Of a DNA stretch of 64,000 nucleotides, positions 1 to 8,752 are shown in pieces; the stretch's first letter is position 1, and each line of letters begins with the position of its first letter. Below the pieces are notes generated by a model. That model saw only the letters and a list, made by a program, of their open reading frames with translations. It did no database searches and had not been told where the DNA came from. Made by a program: the position numbers and the translations under genes. This stretch comes from an uncultured Oleiphilaceae bacterium (GTDB taxonomy: Bacteria; Pseudomonadota; Gammaproteobacteria; Pseudomonadales; Oleiphilaceae), in the NCBI GenBank assembly GCA_913060665.1, contig CAJXUY010000019.1, positions 19,692-83,691 on the forward strand. The letters run 5' to 3'.

Positions 1-230
1 AAGTAGATCTGGTTCTCTCCGACGTAAATATGCCAGTAATGGATGGGTTGGCCTTAGTTAAAGAGTTGAGGGCATTACCTAATTATAAGTTTACTCCGAT
101 CCTAATGCTTACCACTGAGTCGACAGGTGACAAGAAGATGGAGGGTAAGCAAGCCGGTGCAACGGGTTGGTTGGTTAAGCCTTTTAACCCCGACCAATTG
201 TTAGCAACGATCAAGAAAGTGTTGGGCTGA
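1..230 (+). CDS. cheY: CheY-like response regulator, 5' end missing
   Basis: This is the C-terminal part of a single-domain receiver protein; the start lies before the window and reading begins in frame at base 3. The phosphoacceptor aspartate is visible in SDVNMPVMDG, followed by the conserved threonine in MLTTES and the lysine in VKPF, so the half of the receiver fold carrying the active site is intact. It ends 74 bases before cheA and is read in the same direction, as in other cheY-cheA clusters. By context it should receive phosphate from the CheA encoded next. Only the N-terminal acidic residues cannot be checked. Confidence 0.9.
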   Translation, partial: VDLVLSDVNMPVMDGLALVKELRALPNYKFTPILMLTTESTGDKKMEGKQAGATGWLVKPFNPDQLLATIKKVLG

Positions 231-304
231 ACTGCTGTATGACGAAGCGGACAGTCATCATTTGATATTACTATTAACATTAAAATAAGTGTTGGATCAG
301 GCCG

Positions 305-2473
305 ATGAGTATTGATCTTAGTCAGTTTCACCAAGTGTTTTTCGAAGAGAGTTATGAAGGGCTTGATGCTATGGAGTCTGCGCTGCTTAACCTGCAGCCA
401 GATAACGTAGATTCGGAAACGATTAACGAAATTTTTCGGGCGGCTCACTCAATAAAAGGGGGCAGTGGAACATTTGGGTTTACTGATGTTGCCAGCTTTA
501 CCCATGTTGTTGAGACCTTGCTTGATGAGATTCGTAGTGAGACTCGCACTATTACCTCTGAAACGGTAGACCTGTTTTTGAGGTCGGTTGACTGTATCCG
601 CAGAATGATTCAGCAGCATGATGCTGGGGAGCCTTGCGATATACCTGAAGCAAGTGAACTAAAGGCATTATTCGAAGCTATCTTATCTGGAGATGAGCCT
701 TCTGAGACTGACGTAATCGCGGCTGTTGATCCTGAGGCAAAGGCGGCAGAGGTTCAGCCTGAGAACGCTTCTCAAAAAGGGTGGCGCATCTATTTTAAGC
801 CCGAAATCGATGTGCTTCGAACGGGCAACGACCCGTTAAGAATGTTTAGAGAGCTTGAGTCATTGGGATCTCTCAGTGTCACGGCGGATGTTTCAGAGTT
901 ACCGCTTATTAGCTCGATAGACCCTGAAGCTTGTTATCTTGCATGGTCGTTAGAGCTAAGTGCGGATGTGCCTAAATCTGCTGTCGAAGAAGTGTTTGAA
1001 TGGGTGGTTGATGAAAGTGATTTGACCATAACGCCCCTATCTGAAAGTAACCTTTCTTCCGCCGAAAACACTGCTAGTGACGCAGTTTCAGAAAATGCTT
1101 CAGGCCCAGTTGTTGATTCTGTAATCGACGCCGAGCCTGATAATAACGAGGAGCAACAGAATAGCCCCATTGCGGGACCTGCTCCGACGGAATCGCCTAA
1201 GCCTGTTGCTGCAAAACCCACCGCGACGGTTTCTGATAAAAAAGATAAATCCAAAGTAGAAGTTTCTTCGATTCGAGTGGGTATTGATAAGGTTGATGAC
1301 TTGATCAATATGGTAGGGGAGCTTGTGATAACTCAGTCCATGTTGGGAGAGTTAGGACTTGACTTCACCATAGAAAGCCTCCCTAGGTTGTTAGAAGGAA
1401 TAGAGCAGCTTAGTCAAAATACGCGAGAGCTTCAGGAAAGTGTGATGCGTATTCGAATGCTGCCTATTAGTTTTACCTTTAGTCGATTTCCTCGGTTGGT
1501 TCATGACTTGAGCCGGACAATGGGTAAAAAGATTGAGTTGAAGCTATTGGGTGAGCAAACCGAACTTGATAAAACGGTAATGGAAAGAATTGGTGATCCG
1601 CTTGTTCATTTGGTTCGTAATTCACTCGACCACGGGATCGAAACACCAGAACAACGTATTAATGCCGGAAAGCCCGAAACCGGTACTATTACACTAAATG
1701 CCTTTCATCAGAGCGGCAATATTGTTATTCAGATTATTGATGATGGTGCGGGTCTTAATAAGCCCAGAATTCTTGAAAAAGCGCAGCAAAATGGCCTTGT
1801 CGCTGAAGGTGATATGCTGTCAGATGATCAAATTCACGACCTCATTTTTAGGCCCGGATTTTCTACGGCTGATCAAATATCTGATATCTCTGGCAGAGGT
1901 GTTGGTATGGATGTGGTTCGTCGAAATATTAATGAACTCAACGGGTCGGTAGAGGTTGAATCGAGCGAAGGTGAAGGAAGTGTATTCACTATTCGCCTGC
2001 CTCTTACATTGGCTATCCTCGACGGCCAGTTGATCCGAGTGGGTAAACACATCTATATACTGCCGCTTATTTCAATCGTTGAGTCGATTCAGTCATTTCA
2101 GGGAATGTTGCACCGGGTGGTCGGCGGCTGTGACCTACTGCGTTTGCGTGATGAATACGTACCCATTATTCAGCTTTCATCAATCTTTAATATTGCGTCA
2201 GATGCAAAAGACATGGATGACGGTTTGTTGGTGGTCGTAGAGGGCGACAATATGAAGGTGGCCATTCTTATTGACGATCTGGAAGCACAACAACAGGTGG
2301 TCATCAAAAGCCTGGAAGAAAACTATAAAAAGGTTGATGGTGTTTCTGGTGCGACCATTCTGGGTGATGGGACGGTGTCTCTAATTCTGGATATTGCAGG
2401 TTTGATAAAGCTTGCCGGTGTGCAGCGATATGAATACAAAGCAGTGAGTAGCGGTGATGACTGTGCCGCATGA
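305..2473 (+). CDS. cheA: Chemotaxis histidine kinase CheA (first system)
   Basis: This 722-aa CheA-type kinase autophosphorylates on a histidine and passes phosphate to CheY and CheB. Domains in order are an Hpt domain with His48 in RAAHSIKGGSG, a less conserved domain at about residues 155-245, an acidic linker, a dimerisation helix pair from about residue 320, an ATPase domain with N-box DPLVHLVRNSLDHGIE near residue 430 and glycine box ISGRGVGMDVV near 530, and a C-terminal CheW-like domain. All catalytic motifs are present. A second, different CheA is encoded at 22890, so the two kinases belong to separate pathways. The ATG start has only a weak ribosome binding site (GGATCAGG). Confidence 0.95.
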   Translation: MSIDLSQFHQVFFEESYEGLDAMESALLNLQPDNVDSETINEIFRAAHSIKGGSGTFGFTDVASFTHVVETLLDEIRSETRTITSETVDLFLRSVDCIRRMIQQHDAGEPCDIPEASELKALFEAILSGDEPSETDVIAAVDPEAKAAEVQPENASQKGWRIYFKPEIDVLRTGNDPLRMFRELESLGSLSVTADVSELPLISSIDPEACYLAWSLELSADVPKSAVEEVFEWVVDESDLTITPLSESNLSSAENTASDAVSENASGPVVDSVIDAEPDNNEEQQNSPIAGPAPTESPKPVAAKPTATVSDKKDKSKVEVSSIRVGIDKVDDLINMVGELVITQSMLGELGLDFTIESLPRLLEGIEQLSQNTRELQESVMRIRMLPISFTFSRFPRLVHDLSRTMGKKIELKLLGEQTELDKTVMERIGDPLVHLVRNSLDHGIETPEQRINAGKPETGTITLNAFHQSGNIVIQIIDDGAGLNKPRILEKAQQNGLVAEGDMLSDDQIHDLIFRPGFSTADQISDISGRGVGMDVVRRNINELNGSVEVESSEGEGSVFTIRLPLTLAILDGQLIRVGKHIYILPLISIVESIQSFQGMLHRVVGGCDLLRLRDEYVPIIQLSSIFNIASDAKDMDDGLLVVVEGDNMKVAILIDDLEAQQQVVIKSLEENYKKVDGVSGATILGDGTVSLILDIAGLIKLAGVQRYEYKAVSSGDDCAA

Positions 2474-2523
2474 TGATCGTTTGAAGAAACCGCTAAAAAT
2501 AGCATTGGTTAGGTGCGAATTGA

Positions 2524-3075
2524 ATGGCTGAAAAACAAAATGATAACGTTACTATAGACAGTATCAATGATGATATTAGCGATGCTATAGCCCATGAGCC
2601 TTCTGAGCAATACCTAACCTTTTTTATCGATAACGAAGAGTATGGTGTTGATATTCTTTCGGTGCAGGAGATACGAGGCTGGGAGCCAGCGACTGAAATC
2701 CCCAACGCACCCGCCTACTTAAAAGGGGTTATCAATCTTCGGGGAACGGTGGTGCCGATTACCGATCTTCGCCTTCGTTTTGGCATTAATCAATTCGAAT
2801 ATAGTCCAGTGACGGTGGTTATTGTAGTTAAAGTTAAAGCTGGAAATAGCGAAAAAATCATGGGGGTTGTGGTGGACGCGGTATCTGATGTGAGTAATTT
2901 CTCGAAAGCAGATATACATCCCGCTCCGGAATTAGCCGAGAACAAAAATACGGCGTTTGTTAAAGGGTTGGGTAGTAGTGAGAGTAAAATGGTGATACTG
3001 CTTGATATTAATAAACTCTTAAGTGCTCCTGATGACGTTGATCTAAGTGAAATGAGTCGGGCGCTCGCTAAGTAA
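2524..3075 (+). CDS. cheW: CheW coupling protein (first system)
   Basis: This 183-aa CheW-domain protein should link receptors to the upstream CheA. The typical signature runs from YLTFFIDNEEYGVDILSVQE through VINLRGTVVPITDLR to the C-terminal KGLG.. ILLDINKLL segment. About 30 N-terminal residues precede the CheW fold and are acidic and probably unstructured. It lies 50 bases after cheA. A second cheW at 30905 serves the other system. No methyl-accepting receptor gene sits between this gene and cheR, unlike the Pseudomonas che2 cluster. Confidence 0.93.
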   Translation: MAEKQNDNVTIDSINDDISDAIAHEPSEQYLTFFIDNEEYGVDILSVQEIRGWEPATEIPNAPAYLKGVINLRGTVVPITDLRLRFGINQFEYSPVTVVIVVKVKAGNSEKIMGVVVDAVSDVSNFSKADIHPAPELAENKNTAFVKGLGSSESKMVILLDINKLLSAPDDVDLSEMSRALAK

Positions 3076-3133
3076 CGGTTTCAATTGGCGCGTGTAACAA
3101 AAATAGACCAGACTTAATAAGATCGAGAGTATT

Positions 3134-4021
3134 TTGACTAACGTGATAGACACTACCAAAAAAACAGATATTAATAATTCGTCGAGACGGCCGACAGAAG
3201 CGCGTGAGTTTCCAATGACCGCTGCAAACTTTGAGGTCATTAGCGAGCTAGCGCATAACTATACGGGGATTGTTTTAGGTGCCCATAAGCGAGATATGGT
3301 TTATGGGCGATTAGCTCGGCGAACACGCGCGCTAGGCATAGTGGATTTCGACCAGTATTGTGAGTTGATTTCCGCCCCGTCATCTCCCGAAATTAGTTTT
3401 TTTATTAATGCTATAACCACAAACCTCACTTCGTTCTTTCGTGAGTCTCATCACTTCGATTACTTACGAGAGATTGTACTCCCAGATATTCAGCGTAAGA
3501 ATAATCATAATAAACGCTTGAGAGTTTGGTCTGCTGGTTGTTCAACCGGAGAAGAGCCATATAGTCTTTCCATTACCATCAATGAGGTGATGGATATGGC
3601 TCGGTGGGACTGTAAGATTTTGGCTACCGATCTTGACTCAAATGTTCTAAATCATGGCCTAGAAGGCGTTTATGATATAGCGAGAATTGACACCTTAACG
3701 GAGCAGAGCCGAAAAAAATGGTTCTACAAAGATAGTCATAACCCTGAGATTGTTAAAGTTAAGCCAACGCTTCAGCAGTGTCTGCACTTCAAACGCCTTA
3801 ATTTATTAGAAGGCTGGCCTATGAAAGGGTCGTTCGACATTATATTTTGTCGTAATGTTGTGATTTATTTTAATAAGGATACTCAGCGAGAGTTGTTCGA
3901 TCGCTATGCCGATATTCTGGCTGACGGTGGGTATCTTTTTATCGGGCATTCTGAATCGTTGCATAAGGTCACTGATCGTTTCGAATCATTAGGGAAAACT
4001 GTTTACCGAAAAATTAAATAA
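3134..4021 (+). CDS. cheR: CheR chemoreceptor glutamate methyltransferase
   Basis: CheR methylates receptor glutamates using S-adenosylmethionine. The protein has the CheR N-terminal helical domain and the SAM-binding Rossmann domain, with VWSAGCSTGEEPYS as the SAM motif and DIIFCRNVVIYF further on. The reading frame opens with TTG at 3134, preceded by GAGAG; an in-frame GTG at 3143 or the ATG at 3215 (MTAANFEVI) are other possible starts, and the last fits the conserved N-terminus about as well. The stop is 44 bases before cheD. Confidence 0.93.
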   Translation: MTNVIDTTKKTDINNSSRRPTEAREFPMTAANFEVISELAHNYTGIVLGAHKRDMVYGRLARRTRALGIVDFDQYCELISAPSSPEISFFINAITTNLTSFFRESHHFDYLREIVLPDIQRKNNHNKRLRVWSAGCSTGEEPYSLSITINEVMDMARWDCKILATDLDSNVLNHGLEGVYDIARIDTLTEQSRKKWFYKDSHNPEIVKVKPTLQQCLHFKRLNLLEGWPMKGSFDIIFCRNVVIYFNKDTQRELFDRYADILADGGYLFIGHSESLHKVTDRFESLGKTVYRKIK

Positions 4022-4065
4022 TGTTTGTTATGACAAACACATAGTCAAGAATCATTAGGTTAGTA

Positions 4066-4710
4066 ATGACGAGCATGAATAACAGAGTTCAGATACCTGG
4101 GGCCCTGCCTGGCTTTGAACATATCAACAGGTACTGGGATAAACGGATGAACTTGGCTGCTGCCAAAATTATGCCGGGAGAGTTCTATGTCAGCCTACAT
4201 GGCGAGATGATAGTGACGGTATTGGGATCTTGTGTCTCGGCGTGTATTAGGGACCGAGTGCATGGAATAGGCGGTATGAATCACTTTATGTTACCGGTTC
4301 AGGGTGAGCACTCATCCGCACAGTGGGGATCTAGTGATATTAGTTCTGCCTCTCGTTATGGTAACTGGGCAATGGAATTTCTCATCAATGAAATCCTTAA
4401 GGCGGGAGGTGAGCGTAAAAATCTCGAAATAAAGGTATTTGGTGGGGGGAATGTTTTATCAAACATGACCAGTATTGGTTCGCGTAATATTGAGTTTGTT
4501 AAAACCTATTTGGCCGATGAAGGGTTACAAATTGTGGCATCAGATGTGGGGGATCAATTCCCGAGAAAGGTACTTTATTTTCCAGACACTGGCGCCGTCA
4601 AAGTTCGAAAGCTGAAACAAACCAGAAATGATACGGTTATACAGCGTGAGAAAGCCTATATTGAAGATATTAATAAACAGCCTAAGTCGGGTGAAATTGA
4701 ATTGTTTTAA
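4066..4710 (+). CDS. cheD: CheD receptor glutamine deamidase
   Basis: CheD deamidates specific receptor glutamines and in several bacteria also modulates CheA activity. The catalytic cysteine is in VLGSCVSACIRD and the catalytic histidine in GIGGMNHFMLP, both hallmarks of the family. At 214 aa it is at the long end for CheD because of about 45 extra N-terminal and about 20 C-terminal residues. It lies between cheR and cheB, the usual adaptation gene order. An in-frame ATG at 4075 is an alternative start. Confidence 0.93.
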   Translation: MTSMNNRVQIPGALPGFEHINRYWDKRMNLAAAKIMPGEFYVSLHGEMIVTVLGSCVSACIRDRVHGIGGMNHFMLPVQGEHSSAQWGSSDISSASRYGNWAMEFLINEILKAGGERKNLEIKVFGGGNVLSNMTSIGSRNIEFVKTYLADEGLQIVASDVGDQFPRKVLYFPDTGAVKVRKLKQTRNDTVIQREKAYIEDINKQPKSGEIELF

Positions 4711-4770
4711 TGATTGGCGTTACGCTGTTACGGGTTGTTTGGCGTCTGATCGTTTAGTTGGAGGTAGTCG

Positions 4771-5826
4771 GTGAGTAAAGTAAAAGTGTTGATTGTTGAT
4801 GACTCACAACTGATTCGTCAACTATTGAGTCAGATTATTAATTCTGCCGATGATATGGAAGTGGTCGGTGTAGCGGTAGATCCTTATGACGCCCGTGACA
4901 AAATTAAGCAGCTTAACCCTGATGTATTAACGTTGGATATTGAAATGCCAAAAATGGACGGTATATCATTTCTTCGAAATCTGATGAAACTGCGACCGAT
5001 GCCTGTGGTGATGATATCAACGTTAACTGAAAAAGGGGCTCCTGCGACCCTAGAGGCATTAGACTTGGGTGCCGTAGATTATCTGCCAAAGCCTAAGACT
5101 GATCAAATACATGGTTTACAGGAATACGCGCTAGATATTATTGAGAAAGTAAGAGTGGCAGCATCAGCTAACATATACACATTAGAAAGAATGCAAAACG
5201 CGCGGGCTAATATTCCTATTGCTCGCGAAAAGGCAGCCCCCTACGGTTTTACCCCAGGGCGTATTATCGCCATAGGGGCATCTACCGGTGGTACTGAGGC
5301 TATTAAAGAGGTGTTGCTGGGAATGCCCGTTAATTGTCCTCCTCTTGTATTGTCACAGCATATACCCCCTGTCTTTAGTGCTACGTATGCTGACCGAATG
5401 AATCGCCTCTGCGATATTTCAGTCTTTGAAGCTAAAGATGATATGAAACTTGAGAGTGGCTGTGCTTATTTGGCACCAGGAGACTACCATCTCAAAATAG
5501 TTAAAAAGGGGAGCGCTTATTACACTCAGTTAGATCAGTCGGAGCCAGTAAATAGGCATCGCCCAGCAGTAGATGTGATGTTTGATTCTGTACTGGGTTC
5601 TGCCGCGACCAAGGCAGTTGGTATTTTACTGACGGGTATGGGTAAGGATGGTGCTGATGGGCTTTTGAGAATGAGAGAAGCAGGGTGTAATACCATTGTG
5701 CAAGATCAAGAGACGAGTGTCGTCTGGGGTATGCCCAGAGCCGCAGTTGCTATTGGAGCCGCAGTGGATGTATTGCCATTAGAAAAAATCTTCTCTAAAG
5801 CTCTGAGTTACTGCAGTAATCGTTAA
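4771..5826 (+). CDS. cheB: CheB receptor methylesterase response regulator (first system)
   Basis: CheB removes receptor methyl groups when its receiver domain is phosphorylated by CheA. The 351-aa protein has a receiver domain (residues 1-125, Asp in LDIEMPKMDG) and a CheB esterase domain with the catalytic triad motifs GASTGGTEAI (Ser), SQHIPPVFS (His) and LTGMGKDGADG (Asp). The start is GTG, chosen because GGAGG lies seven bases upstream. With cheR and cheD it completes the adaptation set of the first chemotaxis cluster; the 203-base AT-rich gap that follows ends this cluster. Confidence 0.95.
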   Translation: MSKVKVLIVDDSQLIRQLLSQIINSADDMEVVGVAVDPYDARDKIKQLNPDVLTLDIEMPKMDGISFLRNLMKLRPMPVVMISTLTEKGAPATLEALDLGAVDYLPKPKTDQIHGLQEYALDIIEKVRVAASANIYTLERMQNARANIPIAREKAAPYGFTPGRIIAIGASTGGTEAIKEVLLGMPVNCPPLVLSQHIPPVFSATYADRMNRLCDISVFEAKDDMKLESGCAYLAPGDYHLKIVKKGSAYYTQLDQSEPVNRHRPAVDVMFDSVLGSAATKAVGILLTGMGKDGADGLLRMREAGCNTIVQDQETSVVWGMPRAAVAIGAAVDVLPLEKIFSKALSYCSNR

Positions 5827-6029
5827 TTTTTCATTTAGATACAATATATAATTTACCTTTTTTGTATTTAGTGTTTATTATTTCTCTTAGTTATTGATTT
5901 TTTAAAGGTTAGTTTGAATTATTAATATTGGTGGTTTTGTTATTCTGGTGTAGCAAATTAACGAAAATTTCAGTATAAACGGTTTTTCATTGCTGCATTG
6001 AAGCAGCGCTTTATTGATCAGGGGGCGAG

Positions 6030-6332
6030 ATGTCTATTACAACGAGCAAGTCAGCGGACGGTAGTGTATTGACTATAAGGATTCAGGGTCGTTTTGACTT
6101 TAGTTCGCACCAGGAGTTTAGGGACTCTTACGAAAACAATGATAGTGTTAAAGAGTATCTTATTGATATGAAAGATACGACCTATCTAGACAGCTCAGCG
6201 CTGGGTATGTTGCTATTGTTAAGAGATTTTGCAGGTGGTGACCATGCAAATGTATCGATTAGTAACTGTAATAGTGATGTGAAGAAAATCCTGACGATTT
6301 CAAACTTCGAGCAATTATTCGTTATTCAGTAG
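6030..6332 (+). CDS. hsbA: STAS-domain anti-anti-sigma factor, HsbA-like
   Basis: This 100-aa protein is a single STAS domain of the anti-sigma-factor antagonist type. The motif DSSALGMLLLL at residues 54-64 carries the serines where such proteins are phosphorylated by a cognate kinase. It has a strong ribosome binding site (GGGGGCGAG before ATG). Gene order STAS - multidomain phosphatase/kinase - Hpt matches hsbA-hsbR-hptB in Pseudomonas aeruginosa, where unphosphorylated HsbA binds the anti-sigma factor FlgM and links swimming to biofilm decisions. The orthology is inferred from order and domain type; the partner here is not shown by the sequence. Confidence 0.8.
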   Translation: MSITTSKSADGSVLTIRIQGRFDFSSHQEFRDSYENNDSVKEYLIDMKDTTYLDSSALGMLLLLRDFAGGDHANVSISNCNSDVKKILTISNFEQLFVIQ

Positions 6333-6377
6333 GAAGACCTGGCGAATACATTAATAAAGGCTTCTATAGGGGGGCTG

Positions 6378-8087
6378 ATGGACTCAGAACCGCTTAAAAT
6401 TCTGATTGCGGATGATAACGACTCAGATCGTATGATCTTACAGGCTATTGTGCGCAAGCAGGGTCATGAAGTGGTGACCGCCAGAGATGGTGTCGATGCA
6501 ATAGAAAAATTTAAAACGACGGTACCTAAAATTGTATTAATGGATGCTCTCATGCCGAGAATGGATGGCTTTGAAGCAGCAAGATTAATCAAACAATTAG
6601 CCGGCGAAGAACTTGTTCCGATTATATTTCTCACCTCGCTTACAGATGCTGAATCATTGGCTAAATGTCTTGATGCGGGCGGTGATGACTTCTTATCTAA
6701 GCCTTACAACCGTATTATTCTTCAAGCTAAAATAAATGCCTTCAACCGTATGAGGGTTATGCATAGAACGCTGCAATCTCAGCGTGATCAGATTGCCGAA
6801 AATAACGATCACTTGCTGCAGGAGCAACAAGTAGCCAAAACGGTTTTCGACAATGTGGCTCATCTGGGCTGTCTCAATGCAAAAAACATTAAACACTTAC
6901 TTTCACCTCTTTCTGTATTTAACGGTGACGTATTGCTGGCATGTCAAAAGCCGTCTGGCGGCATGCATGTATTTCTAGGTGACTTCACCGGCCACGGACT
7001 TCCTGCGGCTATTGGTGCGATGCCTATAGCTGAGATCTTTTATGGCATGACGAATAAGGGTTTTGCCATGACGGATGTGCTGCGGGAGGTAAACCAAAAG
7101 CTAAAACAGATATTGCCGGTTGGTTTCTTTTGCTGTGCTTGTATGATTGATATGAGTTTTGCCAGAGGTGATGTTGAAGTCTGGATTGGAGGCCTACCAG
7201 AAGCGGTTCTTTATAGAGCAGATGGAGAACTTATAAAAATACAGTCTAATCATCTTCCATTGGGTGTTTTAGCTGCAAATCGTTTCACGACAGAAACCTA
7301 TAAATATGAAATGTCCCCCGGAGATCGGTTCTTTATGTGGTCTGACGGGATTATTGAGGCTCGAAACGTCAATGGAGAGATGTTCGGAGAGGATCGTTTG
7401 TATCAGGTTTATGACGATCAGAAAATATCTTCAAAGTTGTTTTCAAGTATTAAGCAAGAAGTCCATAACTTTATAGGTGAAGGTGAACGGGACGACGACC
7501 TGACGATGGTTGAAGTCGAAATGGTAAGTGAAGATGAGGTGGGTATGGGTAGCGGTGGCCATCTCGCCAAAAGTGCGTTAATTGGGCCGGTTAATTGGGC
7601 GTTATGTTATGAGTTAAGGGGGCAGACGCTTAAAGACTTTAACCCGCTTCCTCTGTTATTGCATATTATTATGGAAGTACCCGGTTTGCGTTTGTTCAGT
7701 GGACAGGTCTATACCATTTTAGCGGAATTGACTTCAAATGCGCTTGAGCATGGTGTGTTGAGGCTTGACTCCGGGTTAAAGTCATCTCCAGAAGGTTTTA
7801 CGAAGTACTACGCATTGCGAGCTCAGCGTCTGGAACAGCTTGAAAAGCAATGGGTTCGAATTTCAATCGATCACTTGCCAGAAGGGCTAGGTGGGTTATT
7901 GAGTATTAAGGTTGTAGATAGTGGTGATGGGTTTGATTATAGTAACTTTAAGCAAGCGAAAATGAATAATAATCGTTATTCTGGGCGCGGCATACCACTG
8001 TTAACCACGCTTTGTAGGCACTTCGAATACGTCGGTACGGGGAATACCGTAGAAGCTGAGTTTGCCTGGCAGCCAGAAAAGCAATAG
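6378..8087 (+). CDS. hsbR: Response regulator with PP2C phosphatase and HATPase kinase domains, HsbR-like
   Basis: This 569-aa protein has three signalling domains: an N-terminal receiver (Asp in VLMDALMPRMDG), a SpoIIE/PP2C-type serine phosphatase at about residues 165-380 (metal-binding motifs GDFTGHGLPA, WSDGIIEA and RDDDLTMVEVE), and a C-terminal RsbW-like ATPase at about 425-565 (ILAELTSNALEHG, VVDSGDGFDY, SGRGIPLL). A protein able both to dephosphorylate and to phosphorylate a STAS partner fits HsbR, which acts on HsbA in Pseudomonas. Its neighbours are the STAS gene 45 bases upstream and an Hpt gene 93 bases downstream. The receiver is probably phosphorylated by that Hpt protein; this is inference from family knowledge. 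Confidence 0.85.
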   Translation: MDSEPLKILIADDNDSDRMILQAIVRKQGHEVVTARDGVDAIEKFKTTVPKIVLMDALMPRMDGFEAARLIKQLAGEELVPIIFLTSLTDAESLAKCLDAGGDDFLSKPYNRIILQAKINAFNRMRVMHRTLQSQRDQIAENNDHLLQEQQVAKTVFDNVAHLGCLNAKNIKHLLSPLSVFNGDVLLACQKPSGGMHVFLGDFTGHGLPAAIGAMPIAEIFYGMTNKGFAMTDVLREVNQKLKQILPVGFFCCACMIDMSFARGDVEVWIGGLPEAVLYRADGELIKIQSNHLPLGVLAANRFTTETYKYEMSPGDRFFMWSDGIIEARNVNGEMFGEDRLYQVYDDQKISSKLFSSIKQEVHNFIGEGERDDDLTMVEVEMVSEDEVGMGSGGHLAKSALIGPVNWALCYELRGQTLKDFNPLPLLLHIIMEVPGLRLFSGQVYTILAELTSNALEHGVLRLDSGLKSSPEGFTKYYALRAQRLEQLEKQWVRISIDHLPEGLGGLLSIKVVDSGDGFDYSNFKQAKMNNNRYSGRGIPLLTTLCRHFEYVGTGNTVEAEFAWQPEKQ

Positions 8088-8180
8088 CGTTTTCAATTGA
8101 ATCCACCTTATAGGTGATTGAGGCGTTGTAATTTGATAATGTTAATCCAAATAAACAGGCTACCTAGGATAGGTTGATCT

Positions 8181-8528
8181 ATGAGTGATAAAATTGAGCA
8201 TATTGATTTATCAGCATTAGCTGAGCTTAAAGAGGTTATGGAAGAGGAGTTTGATACCCTGTTGGAGACTTTTTTAGATGATTCGGCTGAACGGGTTGTT
8301 CAGATCAGGGAGGCGGCAAAGGAGGGTGATTCAGAAGCGCTTTCTCGTGCAGCTCATAGCTTTAAAGGGAGCTGTACCAACATCGGGGTGCCCGTTCTCG
8401 CTGAACTATGTAAGGATGCAGAGCAGAAAGGCAGAAAAGGAGAGCTTGAAGGTATTGATGACCTAGTTGCGTCCATTGATCAGGCGTTTTATGAGGTTAC
8501 TAAACTGCTAAAAGAACAATTGTCCTAG
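8181..8528 (+). CDS. hptB: Histidine phosphotransfer protein, HptB-like
   Basis: This 115-aa protein is a stand-alone Hpt domain. His59 in RAAHSFKGSCTNIG is the expected phosphorylation site and is followed by the conserved KG. It has no kinase or receiver domain, so it must relay phosphate between other proteins. Placed directly after the HsbR-like regulator, it corresponds to HptB of Pseudomonas, which receives phosphate from several hybrid kinases and passes it to HsbR. None of the sensor kinases is encoded in this window. Confidence 0.85.
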   Translation: MSDKIEHIDLSALAELKEVMEEEFDTLLETFLDDSAERVVQIREAAKEGDSEALSRAAHSFKGSCTNIGVPVLAELCKDAEQKGRKGELEGIDDLVASIDQAFYEVTKLLKEQLS

Positions 8529-8563
8529 CCCTTACTTTTCAAATCCCCCCTTCTTCGCAATGC

Positions 8564-8579
8564 TGGTCTGCATTTTGCT
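8564..8579 (+). promoter_or_regulatory. Weak candidate sigma-54 promoter before fliK
   Basis: The sequence TGGTCTGCATTTTGCT has the GG-N10-GC spacing needed for sigma-54, with a good TTGCT -12 element but a poor -24 element (TGGTCT instead of TGGCAC). It lies 36 bases after the Hpt gene stop and about 175 bases before the likely fliK start. Confidence 0.3.
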
Positions 8580-8752
8580 AGTTACTATTATAAGAATATG
8601 CATGTAGCACTATTAATGGTTAAACATGCAGAGTGATTAGCAACGATTAACCACTAATTTTCATGCTAGTGTTTTTCATACTGACGTTCTTCATAGCGTT
8701 GGTTTGGGGCTAAATTGAATATGTTGAGCAATTGTTTATTACAGAGCAGCTT

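Noticed and set aside
281..308. Sigma-28-like TAAA-N16-GCCGATGA before cheA
   Set aside because: The -10 element overlaps the cheA start codon, so transcripts would begin inside the gene and lose the Hpt domain start. Probably chance.
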